NCBI GenBank assembly: GCA_034509735.1
Contig: JACGWO010000002.1
Coordinates: 50,775,115 to 50,839,114, forward strand
Reading direction: 5' to 3'
DNA from: Sesamum alatum
Lineage: Eukaryota; Streptophyta; Magnoliopsida; Lamiales; Pedaliaceae
DNA: 64,000 nt
Shown here one piece after another: positions 10,303-22,064 of the stretch; position 1 is the first letter of the stretch, and each line of letters starts with the position of its first letter. The notes below the pieces were generated by a model. It was not told the DNA's origin, ran no database searches, and saw only the letters and a program-made list of their open reading frames with translations. Made by a program: the position numbers and the translations under genes.

Positions 10303-13260
10303 TGTTGGGTGATTTTGAGCGGTATGTAGGAATTGTGTATTATGAAATCGGAGCAAGAGTTAGACTCTTTATCTTTATTGCGCAGCTCTAGTGCTAATGG
10401 AAACGGCAATTTGTCTCGCAATATACAATGACTTACAATCTCAAAGTAGCAACACTACAAACTTTGAAAAACGGTGAACCAAACAATTTGAACTGCTTTA
10501 AAATGTTATTCAAGTTGTATGAAAATGATTGAATGAAATTAAATGGGAGGCCCTGTATATAAAGTTGGGAATGTACCATTAAATAAACATGTCCAATAAG
10601 AAAAGATGCATTTGAAAGATTATGACTTTTCATCCGAATGGACGGATTATTTCACTCAAGTGACACATCGTTTCACCGAATAGACACATCATTTCAATCA
10701 AATGACACACATATTCGGTTGATTAGACATAGTCATATGATGATTGGCGTCATCAACCATCATTCACGTGTCACGAGCTTATTAGGCATCGCATATCTTA
10801 ACCAATCACTGGTCAAAATTTAATCCAAGACATAAATTTATTCTTTAATTTACCATTCATTATTTTCCAACACCATATGTATGACACATAGGGAATTTAA
10901 GATTTTTCCTTTTTAATGGTTATCTACTTATAAAGTATAAATTCTATCATATCTTATATAAATTAATCACATCCGATAAAAAGCAAAATTTAATGCACAT
11001 TTTAACACTTGCCACACCCCGAAAACACTCAATCATCCGCCACTTGATACGTGCTCAAGAATCAAAATAAAGAGCTAAGGCCTAGGTCCATTTTTAATTT
11101 TACACTATTTTGAATTATGAGATAGTATTTTGTAAACTTTTTTTTTTTTTTTTTTGGATTTAAGTTGATCATAAATATCAAAAAATTCATTCTATCACGT
11201 TATATCATACAAAAAAGTAAATTATAGCCACATTCCCTTAGGTTTGGCATAATTGTAAATACCCCTCATTGTTTCAAAGATTACAAATACCCATGAGGTT
11301 TGTAAATTTTAATCAACCGCCTGGAATTGGCTATTTTGCTCTTGAATTGTTTATTAGAATTATAAAAAATTCAGTCAAGGCAAATTGTATTATTGTTGCT
11401 CTGGGTAAAAAATTTAACAAACTCATCCCTACCATTATAGTCCATTTTTTTTAAAAGAATTAAATAAAAAATAATTCAGTGCATAAGGGCATTTTGGTTA
11501 GTTCACCTATAAAAATGAGTTATTTGTTGTAATTATCTATATTTGACGTTGATATTCGACAAGACTGTTCGTAATCTCTTTATTTCAATTAATAAAAATT
11601 CATCGCTCCCAATAAATAAATAAATAAATAAATAAAACATCCTTTTTTCTCTTTCCGACCAATTTTGAAAATAATGCAAAATTCCCATCACATTCTTCAA
11701 TATATATACTCTTCAAATTCTCCAAAATTCAAATTTATTTTTCCAAATTATAATATAAAAATCAACTAAAAACATTCCAAAAGATGAGGATGAAATATAG
11801 CTAGGGACATGTCATACTTACCAGAAAGAAAAAGGGCTTATGATAATATATATACCTTAAACTATATTCCTCATCATCAAATTAGGTATGCAGACCAATT
11901 AGCTTTTTACCTATATATTCATATTCATACTTTGGGGGATAAAATAAATTAATTAAAGAGGTAATCATGATTATACTTGGAGATATGATGATTACCAAAG
12001 CCCATGAGAATGAGAATATTTACCTTTTACTTTCGCATAATCAACCAACTTTGTTATTTTATTTAAATCTATAAAGCTCCGCAGGTAAATATTTCATCAG
12101 GTTGATTTCATAATTTGTTGGAGCATGAATAATAGTATTTTTTTTTATTCTCACATTTTATGTTACTTATCACAAAATATTTTTGAAAATAAAGAAAAGA
12201 TAATGGACATCCCATTTTTATGTATAATCAAGTTGATGATTAATAATGTAGAATTTAATTTTACATAAAAGCAAAATATAGTATTTAATATAAGCGACAT
12301 TTCAAAACGTTAATTATAGAGTTATATCCCACAACATAAAAAGAAAAAAAAAAAATAGAAACACTAGTAACAAAACAATAAACCAACTTATAAACAATTC
12401 TGTCATGTTTACTCTGTTGTATGAGACAATTGCGTGATAGAATAAATTGGGATTAAATGTAGAATAGAATTCATAATGAATTGCTTGTAGTCCGGTTACT
12501 TTGTTTGATTGTAGGGCTATAAATAATAATTATCATATTACCCTCAGTCAATTTAAAGATAAAAGAAGTCAGTGTATTAGGTTCTGACGAGACTCAGTGG
12601 CCTATGGACAAGACCTATAATAAATTTTTCTTGGTAATTTGCTAAGCAAATATCGGGACAAGAAAAAATTTCAACTCATTATCCCATTTGTCATGGTTCG
12701 GTAGATAACTTATCCTGCCATTTCAAGTGGGATGGATTATCCGGGTATAGCAAGGAATAAGCTCATATTTATCAATTAATATTGGCTTGCTCTAACCACG
12801 TAAACAACCTCGTGGTCTTGGGTTGGCTATCCAGTCAATAGAAACGGGGTGTAAATGAATTAATTAGTAATAGTAGAAATAAATATTTAAATGATGAGCA
12901 TGCTATTAAGAGTTACAAAATTTAAACAATATATATATATATATATATAAATCTCATTCTCCACCCTTCGTCTTTTCAAGACAAAAATGTAAGGTTCCTT
13001 ACTAAATCGTTGGATCAAAATGGAACAATTGCATACCACATCATACTTTAAGTCCAAGTATAAATTCGATTGAGGGAAATTCATTTCTTATACTTTTAAG
13101 TAAATGGGGGGTAATAATTCAAAAAAAAACTAAATGAGAGCATTACTGAAATTATCCATAATGTTGGGGTTAAATTGCAAAAACCCCAGAAATAGCTTCG
13201 CCCCCAAGCAATAACAGTAGGCAAACCCGCACACACCAAATCCCCTTCCATCATCATCAA
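10303..13260. other. Intergenic region with transposon fragments
   Basis: No gene is seen. About 11222-11535 is one half of a foldback element related to the one at 21491-21898. It shares 'aatacccatgaggtttgtaaa' and, in inverted order, the segment encoding 'atgcacttattc...'. It runs directly into a SINE 3' end (about 11515-11613). An AATA repeat follows at 11613-11637. An AT dinucleotide run is at about 12930-12948. The stretch 12597-12850 looks like a further old repeat of unknown type. Confidence 0.5.
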
Positions 13261-13278
13261 TGAAAATGTGCGGTCCAA

Positions 13279-13374
13279 GAAGCTTCACGACACGTGCCAA
13301 ATCCCGCGGCGTCCCAACCGCCACGTCACCAGTAAAAAGCAATTTAAAATATCTAGAGAAGAATGCTATATATA
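13279..13374 (+). promoter_or_regulatory. DREB2 promoter: heat-shock-like element, G-box/ABRE, TATA box
   Basis: GAAGCTTC (13279-13286) is a two-unit heat-shock element core (nGAAnnTTCn), and a third unit is imperfect (GAC). An ABRE/G-box, ACACGTGCC, is at 13290-13298, and CCACGTCACC lies at 13321-13330. TATATATA at 13367-13374 is the probable TATA box, placing transcription start near 13400. DREB2 genes are known to respond to heat through HSFs and to drought or ABA through AREB factors. That these motifs act here is inference. Confidence 0.55.
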
Positions 13375-13461
13375 TCAGCTCTCACTCTCTGTCTCTCTCC
13401 TAAGCCCAATGCTAATCCCGCTCGAAGAAGAGAAAAACCGTTCACGAAGTTTGCTTTGTTC

Positions 13462-13500
13462 ATGAATTTCAACAGCGTGGAAATGCTTGTTGTCTGTTGA
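13462..13500 (+). CDS. uORF of 12 codons in the DREB2 5' leader
   Basis: This ATG lies in the non-coding first exon and reads MNFNSVEMLVVC before a TGA. It is the only ATG I see between the predicted transcription start and the 13589 splice donor. It is too short to be a conventional gene and is listed as a candidate translational control element of the downstream DREB2 frame. Confidence 0.4.
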   Translation: MNFNSVEMLVVC

Positions 13501-13868
13501 AGTAAGATAGAGATAATAGCTGAGGATCAGTGACGGAAAGGTTGAAGGAAGGCGCGATTTCTTCGAAGGGTTTCACTGATTGGTGGAAGGTAAGTTGATT
13601 TGATCTGAGATATGAGCGTTTTCTTTCTCGTATTCATCTTTTGAGCGAATGTTGATTTGTACCTGCTTGTGATCATTATCGTTTCTCTGGATATAATTTA
13701 CTTAATTCTGCCTCTTGCTGGAGTTCTTTGTTCTTTGTCCCTTTGATCTGAGTTTGATCCTAGGTTATTGCTGTGATAGTCTTACTTAAGATACAAATTA
13801 GGTTTCTTGTTACCTTTGCAAAGGAGTAGATGGTTGAACATTTCTGTTCTTGTTGCATAGATTTGACG

Positions 13869-14930
13869 ATGGTGTGTTATAGAGATCAAGCTTCTAGTGT
13901 GGTGTCCCAAACCATGGATTATAATAGGAAGAGGAAATCAAGAAGCCGGAGGGACGGAACTAGATGTGTAGCAGAGACAATAGCAAAGTGGAAGGAGTAC
14001 AATGTCAAGTTTAATTCTCTTAGCTGTGAACAGAAGGCGGTGCGTAAAGCTCCTGCCAAGGGATCGAAAAAAGGTTGTATGAAAGGTAAAGGTGGTCCTG
14101 AGAATGCGCGTTGCAATTACAGGGGCGTAAGGCAGAGGACGTGGGGTAAATGGGTATCGGAGATCAGGGAGCCGCACAGGGGAAGTAGGCTGTGGTTGGG
14201 CACATTTAGCACTGCAAATGAAGCTGCTCTTGCTTATGATGAAGCAGCAAGAGCTATGTACGGGCCTTGTGCGCGGCTCAACTTTCCAGATCACGGTTCA
14301 TTGCCTATAGAGTATACTAAAGAAGATTGTCCTTCATTGCCAACTACATCCACATCTCACTCCACAAATTCTAGCATCTCTGAGGCGTGTTACGATGATA
14401 ATAGGTTGAAGGCTCATGATTCAAAGGCAAGGCACGATGATGGTGAAAAAATAGCAGATGATTGGCGTCAAGGAGGTGGCACGCCAATGAGCACACTGAA
14501 GGGCGAAATAAAGGAAGAAGCTGCGGAGCATGAATTAAAGAAAGAAACTGCGAGGGAGGAATCAAGAGAAGAATCTATGGATACTGCGATTGAGAAACTT
14601 GATTATTTACTTTCTCAGGGTGTTAACCTTCCGGCAAATGATATGTTCAATGTGGATGAGGTGCTTGCAGCATTGGACCCTGCTCCTGACCGTGAACCAC
14701 GGCCTCCGACTGTGACAGGATCGTATGGGGCTCAAGAAACGAAAGTTGCTCACGAAGAATCGCATCAGTTGCAGCATCCGGATGAGAAGTTGCTTGATGA
14801 TCTGCCACACATGGAAGCTACTATTGGATTCGATCATGGAATCGATTTCCTGAGACCCGGAAGACCGGAGGACTGTAACTTGTCATTTAGTGAATTGTCA
14901 TTGGAATTGGACCCTGACCTGGTAGTTTAG
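13869..14930 (+). CDS. DREB2: DREB2-type AP2/ERF transcription factor
   Basis: Nuclear activator expected to bind DRE/CRT (A/GCCGAC) sites in drought, heat and salt responses. The protein is 353 aa, from the ATG eight bases after a 5'UTR intron (13590-13860, donor GTAAGT, acceptor GCATAG). A basic segment RKRKSRSRR (20-28) followed by [10 protein letters not shown] (36-45) is the DREB2 bipartite nuclear localisation and family motif. One AP2 domain spans about 84-141 ([19 protein letters not shown]..). It has Val and Glu at the DREB-discriminating positions (WVSEI). After it comes a Ser/Thr/Asp-rich stretch comparable to the DREB2A negative regulatory region, then an acidic C terminus ([13 protein letters not shown]) like an activation domain. 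An upstream in-frame ATG at 13830 lies inside the intron and would add 13 residues only if the intron is retained. DREB2A versus DREB2C orthology is not resolved. Confidence 0.93.
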   Translation: MVCYRDQASSVVSQTMDYNRKRKSRSRRDGTRCVAETIAKWKEYNVKFNSLSCEQKAVRKAPAKGSKKGCMKGKGGPENARCNYRGVRQRTWGKWVSEIREPHRGSRLWLGTFSTANEAALAYDEAARAMYGPCARLNFPDHGSLPIEYTKEDCPSLPTTSTSHSTNSSISEACYDDNRLKAHDSKARHDDGEKIADDWRQGGGTPMSTLKGEIKEEAAEHELKKETAREESREESMDTAIEKLDYLLSQGVNLPANDMFNVDEVLAALDPAPDREPRPPTVTGSYGAQETKVAHEESHQLQHPDEKLLDDLPHMEATIGFDHGIDFLRPGRPEDCNLSFSELSLELDPDLVV

Positions 14931-15592
14931 TGCAAATGGTGATCTTTTGAAAAGAGAAAATACAAGAGATGAATTAAACTAATATCCACATTTTGTACGA
15001 GATGATGTTTGGAGCTTTTGATGATAGAAGTTTTTGAGTGTCAATTTTTGATACTTCAGCTCAGTGTTTTGTTTGGTCATAATATTAAAGCAAGTGCGGT
15101 TGACTCATCTAACGGCTGTAGTTTGGAAACTAACACACACGTGGGTGTTTGCTTAAATTTGTAAGCTCCTGCAATGCAAGACGCTTGAGAGCTTATTTGG
15201 CCCAACAAAAAGAAAAAAGAAAAAAAAAAAGTCTGAGTTTATAAGATTTTAAAATATGTTGTTTGAGATTTTGTACCTCTTTAACAAAAAAGTTAGTTTC
15301 ATCGATTTATTGAAAATACGTTATATGTTTAGTAAGATGTTTAAAATTTTATAAAATATTGGAGTATATAAAATGTTAATTTTGAGATTTTATAAGATGT
15401 TGGAATGCATAAAATATTTCAAATAACTTTATTAATTATTTTGTAGATTTTGAAAGTTTTAGGATATTTTAATGAGTCTATGGTTAAGCATGCAGCTACA
15501 TGACTAGTTTTATATAGTATCATAATTATTTAATCAAAATGGTTTGCTGTTGGAGCAAATGCCTGCGCATCCGTCATTACTCATAATTACAT
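14931..15592. other. DREB2 3' region and AT-rich spacer
   Basis: The DREB2 3'UTR probably runs to about 15080, with an AATATTAAAG stretch near the end. The remainder is AT-rich, with degenerate internal repetition around 'tttgagattttataagatgttgga' (15240-15430). No gene is seen. Confidence 0.5.
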
Positions 15593-16026
15593 GGTTTAAA
15601 TACATTTTTACATTCGTAATTTAGATTATTTGGTGTTTTTATCCTTTAATATTTCAGGGTTGTTGGTCTTGTATATATTTAATTTTTACGATTTTAGGCA
15701 TTTTTTCACCGGAGTTCATCATTCTCGGCGGGAAAATACATGTGTCTCTCACAAAAATAGGGCTTTTGTTCTTATTAGCCAATTTCTACAATAATTTTGT
15801 CCTTTAACTTTTTAGAATACCACTTTGGTACTATACTTTTTAATTTTCGCAATTTCGGTCAATTTTCTGTCGGAGTTTACCCTTCTCGCCAGTGGAGGTG
15901 GACTCTGGGGAACAAAATGACTGAAATTGCGAAAATTAAAAAAATGCAAGACCAAAATGCTACTTCAAAAAATTGAAGGATGAAAATACCAAATGATCTA
16001 AGTTACAGAACAAATACATTTAAACC
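15593..16026. mobile_element. Palindromic foldback/MITE element (about 434 bp)
   Basis: The ends GGTTTAAATACATTT and AAATACATTTAAACC are inverted. The arms continue inwards: 'taatttagattatttggtgtttttatcctt' on the left matches the reverse of 'aaggatgaaaataccaaatgatctaagtta' on the right. Homology is detectable almost to the centre. There is no coding capacity. The superfamily is not assigned because the target duplication is unclear. Confidence 0.6.
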
Positions 16027-19000
16027 CTAATTATATTATGGTACATATAATTTTAATTGTTCTCTACTCTACAGTATCTAAATTATTATTTGGTCTAATT
16101 TAAATATTTAGAAGGTTTTCATTGACTCCCAGTTCTGTTTATTGTTTGGAGTTGCATTCACAATCTAAAACTCATATATATACATATATATACATTTACA
16201 CACACTTTGATTTCAACGAGTCCGTGAAGCTGATGATGGCAGCAGACGTGAGTGGCACTAATGCTACTTATTATCCTTTATTATTATTTATCCTAATATA
16301 TATATATAAAAAAGAAAAAAAATCTTTCTCACTCATAAATGACGATTTATGACAACGTGACACCAATTTTTTGGCATGTCAATAATTTAACTAAGTCAGT
16401 TTACTTTCCTTTTCTTCCTCTTTTTTTTTTTTTTGACATGTAATATATTGATTTATATATATATTTATAATAATTTTAAAGTATACAAGATTATTTTATA
16501 TATACACAAAAACAACATGTCACGATGGTCAGTTATTCATACACGAACAAGAATGGACATTAAAACCAAAGCCTGCAGGTTGCCCACTTGCACCCCAACT
16601 TGCATTCCATACACACAAAGTTGAGGGAAAAAAAGAGAGCGGTTGCAAGCTGTTGATTATTCAATTTCAACAAACTTGTAATGCCTTTTTTTTGTTTATT
16701 TTTCTTTGAAGTTTGAAATATTAATTTATATATTTTATTTTTATTTATAATATATTTTATGATGTTAAATTATTTTATATATATATATATATATAAAAGA
16801 ACGACGTATTATGACGATTAATAATATAATAATTATAGAGATCATATTTGAGTTTGAATCCTAGTTGACTTATTTTTTTATTGCGTAATAATTGCTTATT
16901 GTGTTCACTTATTTATTAGTACTGTTATGATTATTAATGTATTAATCTGAAAAATCCAATAAATTAGAACTAGCGATTTCTTATCCGCGTAGACTCTGTG
17001 AAATATCATATTAATAACAAAATATTAAGAGATAATATCATAATTGTACTTTTTTTTTTTTATCTTTATATGATATTATTTCCAATGATCTAACAATAAG
17101 AAGAATTTTGTCAAAGTTGTTATTACTAACAATTAGTAATGCGCATAGTTGTTATATTGTGACAACATGATCATAATGGCATCTATTTTTTGTTTTGACT
17201 AAATTATAATTAATGGCACAATTATTTATTGAGAACAAAAAAAAAAGAGAAGAAATTCAAGCAATCCGATTTAACATTATAACAAGCAGATCGAACATGA
17301 GGACTTCTGACAGCCATGCAACACATACTTGTCGCCTAACGGGTCGTTTATTTTTTTTGGAAAAAGTGATAGATTGGCCGTTAAAAATGAAGGGTACGAT
17401 AAATGCACAAGTTTTATCAAGTGAAGTAAATATTGATTTCAGTTGCTGATTTGTAAATTTTTTTCGTGGGGTATATTTTATATTATACGATAATTTATGA
17501 GTATTACATGTTAATTTTTGAAAAACTCCTATGATCATACACCTGTAGATTTTGGAGAACTCATTGATTAGCTTGTAATTAACTCAAAAAAATTACAACA
17601 AAATTATTAAATGTTGACGTATTAATTTTTTATACATAGGGAAGTTAAAATAATTGAAATCAGTTTAAATTACTCTTAAAATATGTGATTAATATGTTAT
17701 TAATTGGAATCAACTTAAATAATTCCCACAATGCAATCGAGTAAGGGTAAAATGGACTTTTGAACTTAAAATGAAAGGAGTTAGAAGATCAGGTTTTTTT
17801 TTAAGGTTTTAATACATTAGGGGAATAATTGATGTGGGGTGAATACTTTAGGGGTGATAACTGTATTTAACTCGTTATTAAAAAAATATAAATACGTTGG
17901 TTAATCTTTAAAGAAATGCAGAAATAATTTCTTATTAATTATTATATATAATCTTGTAAAAAACTAGGGACAAAAACATTAAAAAAGTTGAGGAGGAAAA
18001 AATGGGCTGCACGGAATAAGTGAATTTGTGCCCCCAGCCATGATAAATAATATGCAATAACTTCGGGATTTTGCGGGACAAATCGATAAATACCGGAACG
18101 CCATCCATTGATGCAAAAGAAGGATTGTGCTGAATTGACCCAAATATCAAATAATATTTAGGCCAATTTAATAAAATAAACAGCCCCTAATTAGACAACA
18201 TGAACGAGTGTACATCCAAGAATAATATAATAATACTTATAGAAATTAGTAAAGAAAAATGCCTTTTTTAATCTAATTGATTTATATGGTATTATAATTA
18301 ATAAGATCTATTTTGGACTAATAATTGAACTTAGCTAATTAGTTGCATGTGGATTAATTAACCAAAACGCTGATGCCGATTTGATTTTATAAACTCTCCC
18401 TAATAACAATTTCTTAGAAATATAAAGATATGTTGAAATAATATTTAAAGAAAAAAGTACAAGCATAACAAAAGATTATAATGTCTAGGCGTACGGTTGA
18501 AAAAATAATCACACTGCTCGGTATTCAGCTTTGAGATTAATTGGCAGAAGATTATTATCAATTCGTTAATTTAAAAAATCAAACTTGAACTGAATCGTTG
18601 GTGCAATAAACTTTCAAGTTTGGTTCAAGATCAATTTCAATAAACTAGAGGATAATTTATAAAATATATTTGGAAACATTGAACTAATTGAGCTCGACTC
18701 AAATTCAATTTAATTAAAATTTGTTCGAACTTGAATATTCAAATGAAGTTCAAATATTTCTTTAAATTTAATATGTTTCAAATAGGCTCAAAACAATATT
18801 TATTGTTCTATTGCTATACTGGTGGAGAGAGATTCAGGCTTATTCGAAGATATATAGTACCTTAAATTTAGGTAAATTTTCTTATTATAAATTAATATTG
18901 CATATTATTAAATAAATGTACAAGTGAACTGGTGAGTAATAAAATTATACAAATTTTAAGCATAATTATTGATATCATCATTAAATTCTGAAACATATAA

Positions 19001-19100
19001 ACTGTTTATTTCTCAAAAATAATTAAAAGTATAAAATCAACCCCATATATATATATTTCAGAAAATCTATCATATTCGTGATCTACAAAGAAAAAATCCA
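16027..19100. other. AT-rich intergenic region with a Helitron-like fragment
   Basis: About 16285-16540 shares the segment 'cactcataaatgacgatttatgacaac...accaattttttgg' with Helitron-like pieces near 28650 and 28550. An AT repeat lies near 16778-16795. About 18530-18790 is the diverged repeat also seen at 1860-2130. Short open frames at 17213-17449 and 17935-18150 (minus) show no recognisable domain. No gene is supported. Confidence 0.5.
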
Positions 19101-19168
19101 CTGTTCATCAAGAAAAAAGATCAAAAAAATTAAAATAAATAAAATCCAACCAAGAATACATTAAAAAG

Positions 19169-19813
19169 TTAAGATGATTTACTCTCTTTCTTGGCCAAAT
19201 CTTCAGCGATCTGAGCCAGCGATTGCAGATTGCACTTCACGATTGTATCCACAAACGCGCAGGTTTCATCTCTCGTATTCCCCTGCGGTATATCCACCAC
19301 ATACGACTCCACAACCACCGTCGCGCCGCCACCGCTCGGCGGCGGTGGCGCTGCATGGAGGGTGGTGACGGAGCGGTAGTTATGCAGGCGGTGATCGCCG
19401 CCCACCACGCTGAAACTCATCACGTGCCTCTCGTCGTCCAAGATTTCAAGCCTCTCGGTACTCGACTCCGCCGGCAGGCCCGAGACAACGCGCACCTCCC
19501 GGAGAGTGCCCACGTCTCCGTCGCCGACGATGACGTGGCAGCTCTTCAGGAAGTGCTTGTACGCCTGCGGCATGTCAAAGCGTCGCACCACCGACCAAAC
19601 AGTGTCAACGGGGGCCTCGATCGCCCGCACCACCGCCGAGCAGCACTGGGTCGCCGAAACCGCGTGGGTGTGGTAGTGGAGCAGATTCTCCGGCACCTCG
19701 CCGGAAACCGGACAAACCCACGTCAGCTTAGACTGTTTCTGGTACAAACTGGCGGCGCAGCCGGTGTGGTTTAAGGGGTTGATTCTGTGAAGCTGAAGAG
19801 AAGAAGGCATCAT
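19169..19813 (-). CDS. PYL4: PYR/PYL/RCAR abscisic acid receptor, PYL4/5/6-like
   Basis: Soluble START-fold (Bet v 1-like) receptor that binds abscisic acid and then inhibits clade A PP2C phosphatases, releasing SnRK2 kinases. The gene is a single uninterrupted frame of 214 aa, as usual for PYL4-6. The N terminus to about residue 45 is variable. The domain starts at HTHAVSATQCCSAVVRAI. The gate loop SGLPA and latch GGDHRLHNY are intact, as are WSVVRRFDMPQAYKHFLK and the C-terminal helix CAFVDTIVKCNLQSLAQIA. A Pro/Gly-rich insertion (HAAPPPPSGGG) lengthens the loop before TVVVESYVVD. The sequence matches subfamily II, generally monomeric receptors; PYL4 versus PYL5/6 is not certain. The coding region is far richer in G+C than its flanks. 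The start is the first of two adjacent Met codons, 63 bases from the TATA box. Confidence 0.95.
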   Translation of the reverse strand: MMPSSLQLHRINPLNHTGCAASLYQKQSKLTWVCPVSGEVPENLLHYHTHAVSATQCCSAVVRAIEAPVDTVWSVVRRFDMPQAYKHFLKSCHVIVGDGDVGTLREVRVVSGLPAESSTERLEILDDERHVMSFSVVGGDHRLHNYRSVTTLHAAPPPPSGGGATVVVESYVVDIPQGNTRDETCAFVDTIVKCNLQSLAQIAEDLAKKESKSS

Positions 19814-19875
19814 TTATATTATGGGTCTGAGTGAATTTATGTGAGTTTTGCTGATATGAACGGAGATGGGGATGT

Positions 19876-19883
19876 GATATATA
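19876..19883 (-). promoter_or_regulatory. Probable TATA box of the PYL gene
   Basis: TATATATC on the minus strand lies about 63 bases upstream of the PYL start codon, giving a predicted leader of roughly 30-35 bases. GA-repeat sequence (19930-19965) lies just upstream, as often seen near plant core promoters. Confidence 0.5.
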
Positions 19884-20063
19884 GAATGCAGGTTGGAAAC
19901 AGATAGATACACATATAGATACAGGTGGGTTTAGAGAGAGAAAGTGATGAGAGAGAGAGAAATCTTTGTCAAGTTGCAAAGCTTCGATCTTTCCCGGGTA
20001 GAAAAAAAAAAGACAGGGTTTGAGTCTTAGGGCAAGTGGATGTGCAAGTTGCAGAAACATCAT

Positions 20064-21490
20064 TTGGACGCAGTCATCATTGAAACTGCCCCTACGACTA
20101 CCCTATAATTACGTGACCTGCCCGGCAGTACGTTATCCTAGGTTTTTTATTTCCATGTAATGAAGCAAATGCCCTTCAAATATTAGTGAAAACAAATATT
20201 ATATCTCAATATTAAAATTATCACTATATATACATAGTGATATTAACCTTTTTGCAATAATAAAATTAATAAAAAAATTATTGGCGATGAGAATTTAGTA
20301 TAAATTGCTATGACTGCTAATCAGTGACAATTTAGTTACAATACAAATATAATGACCATTACAGCTGCTATCACGCGTTGTTATTATCATGTACTACTAA
20401 TTATTTGTAGAAATTAATATTTGATGCTGATTTTTTTATTAATATATATTAAAATTATAAAAATCCTTATAATAAAATATATTGTGGAACCAAGAAATAT
20501 AAAGAAATTCTAATGATTAGGTCAATAAAAATGAGGAGAAGTTTATGAAATTATTACAATTATTAGCTAGGCTCGGAAAATAAATATAAATATAATACAT
20601 GAGGAACAAGTATCAAACTTTTTAAAGGCGTGTAACAAGATCAAACATAAAAAGATATTAGATCAATTTATCTCATAAATATATATAAATTACTGATAGT
20701 TGTGATTTGGTAGTTAAGATTATAATACTATCATACGCAAAATATAGGTTCATTCCCACGTAATAATTTCTTAATTCTTAATGATAATAAGTCAGTTACG
20801 GGGACTTTGATCTGCACACAGATTATACCCAATCATTCATAACGGGTTTATAATGTATCAATCCTAATTTTCTATTTTTGTAACAAAAAAAGGAAAAAGT
20901 AAAAAACGTTTGGATTTATAATTTCACCTTTCCCGTAAAACTCCACTTGTACTAAAAAATCGTGTAATTTTTTGGTCTTGGGTTAAATTAAATAATGTCA
21001 TAAAAAAATCAACTTCCTTCTTTACCCTTGTCCAATTTATTTATTTATTTTGTGGTTGATTAATTAATATATAGTATTTTTTAAAAATGAAAAGTATTTT
21101 CTTGTTTTACTTTTAGCAAAAATCAAGTGTATTTAGCTTTTATGAAACCAAAATCAATGTTTTTGACAGATATGTATTAAATAGTGGAGACAGAAAGGAA
21201 AAAAGAAATGAATTTATAATGATCAATTAATACCATTAATTGATTCAGAATTCTGATTTGGTGGGTTGAAAGTACAGCTCCAGATCCATTCAGAATTCTG
21301 ACAACCTCACAAAAGCCTACTGATTTGTGATATCGACTTTTCGGTGGATTCCATTTATCACTATTTTTTATTATAAAAAATCATAATCACATAATTACTT
21401 TAATATGATCAATTCAAATATTAATATTGTAACAAATTAATTAATAAATCAATTCAATTAATACATTAATATATTAATATCATAAAAAAT
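20064..21490. other. Intergenic region upstream of PYL
   Basis: AT-rich spacer with no supported gene. About 20760-20860 and 21240-21350 are slightly more complex in composition, but no open frame or motif set could be assigned. The proximal part (to about 20150) is presumably PYL promoter. Confidence 0.5.
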
Positions 21491-21898
21491 AGGGTAAATT
21501 ACAGCTACCTTTCCTGAGATTTGACAAAATTATAAATATTTTCTCATTTTTTGAAAAATTACAAATATCCCCCTGAGGTTTGTAATCGTCTAACAAATAA
21601 CTCATTTTCATCTATTTTTATGGGTGAACTGACCAACATGCCCAGTGCATTTTATTTAATTTTAAAATTCCTTGAATTTTTTTGTACTACAATGCGCAGG
21701 GAGAGGTTCTTAAATTTTTTACACAGAGGAGTTAATAATACAATTTGCCTCGGCTGATTTTTTTATAATTTAACAAAAAAATCAAGGGGGGCTTTGGTTG
21801 AAAATTATAAACCTTCGGGGGTATTTATAATTTTTCAAACAACGAGGAAATATTTATAATTACTCTAAACCTCAGGGGAGATAGTTGTAATTTACCCT
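21491..21898. mobile_element. Palindromic foldback/MITE element (408 bp)
   Basis: The termini AGGGTAAATTACAGCTA and TAGTTGTAATTTACCCT are inverted. The arms stay recognisably complementary for more than 110 bases, through 'aattataaatattttctca', 'gaaaaattacaaatatcccc' and 'gaggtttgtaatc'. The interior carries short accidental frames only. A rearranged relative is at 11222-11535. Confidence 0.7.
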
Positions 21899-22064
21899 AA
21901 GTTGATTTATCAATATTTTTTTGCATTTTAGAAAAAAGTTTGATAATTTGGGGAAATATATTACAACATATGTGCTTCAATGATGAATAATTTTTGGCTT
22001 AATTATTTACTATTTGCACCAGTTAAAGAATAACAGTAGAAGGAAAACGCTAATAATTTACCAT

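Noticed and set aside
17935..18150. Minus-strand 71-codon frame (contains MDGVPVFIDLSRKIPKLL)
   Set aside because: Protein-like in places, but there is no recognisable family, promoter or splice context; most likely accidental.
19223..19774. Plus-strand 183-codon frame across the PYL gene
   Set aside because: It is the antisense shadow of the G+C-rich PYL coding region; the minus-strand frame has every PYL motif.
20700..20860. Possible small RNA gene upstream of PYL
   Set aside because: Composition is slightly more complex than the flanks, but no stem-loop or promoter box could be defined by eye.
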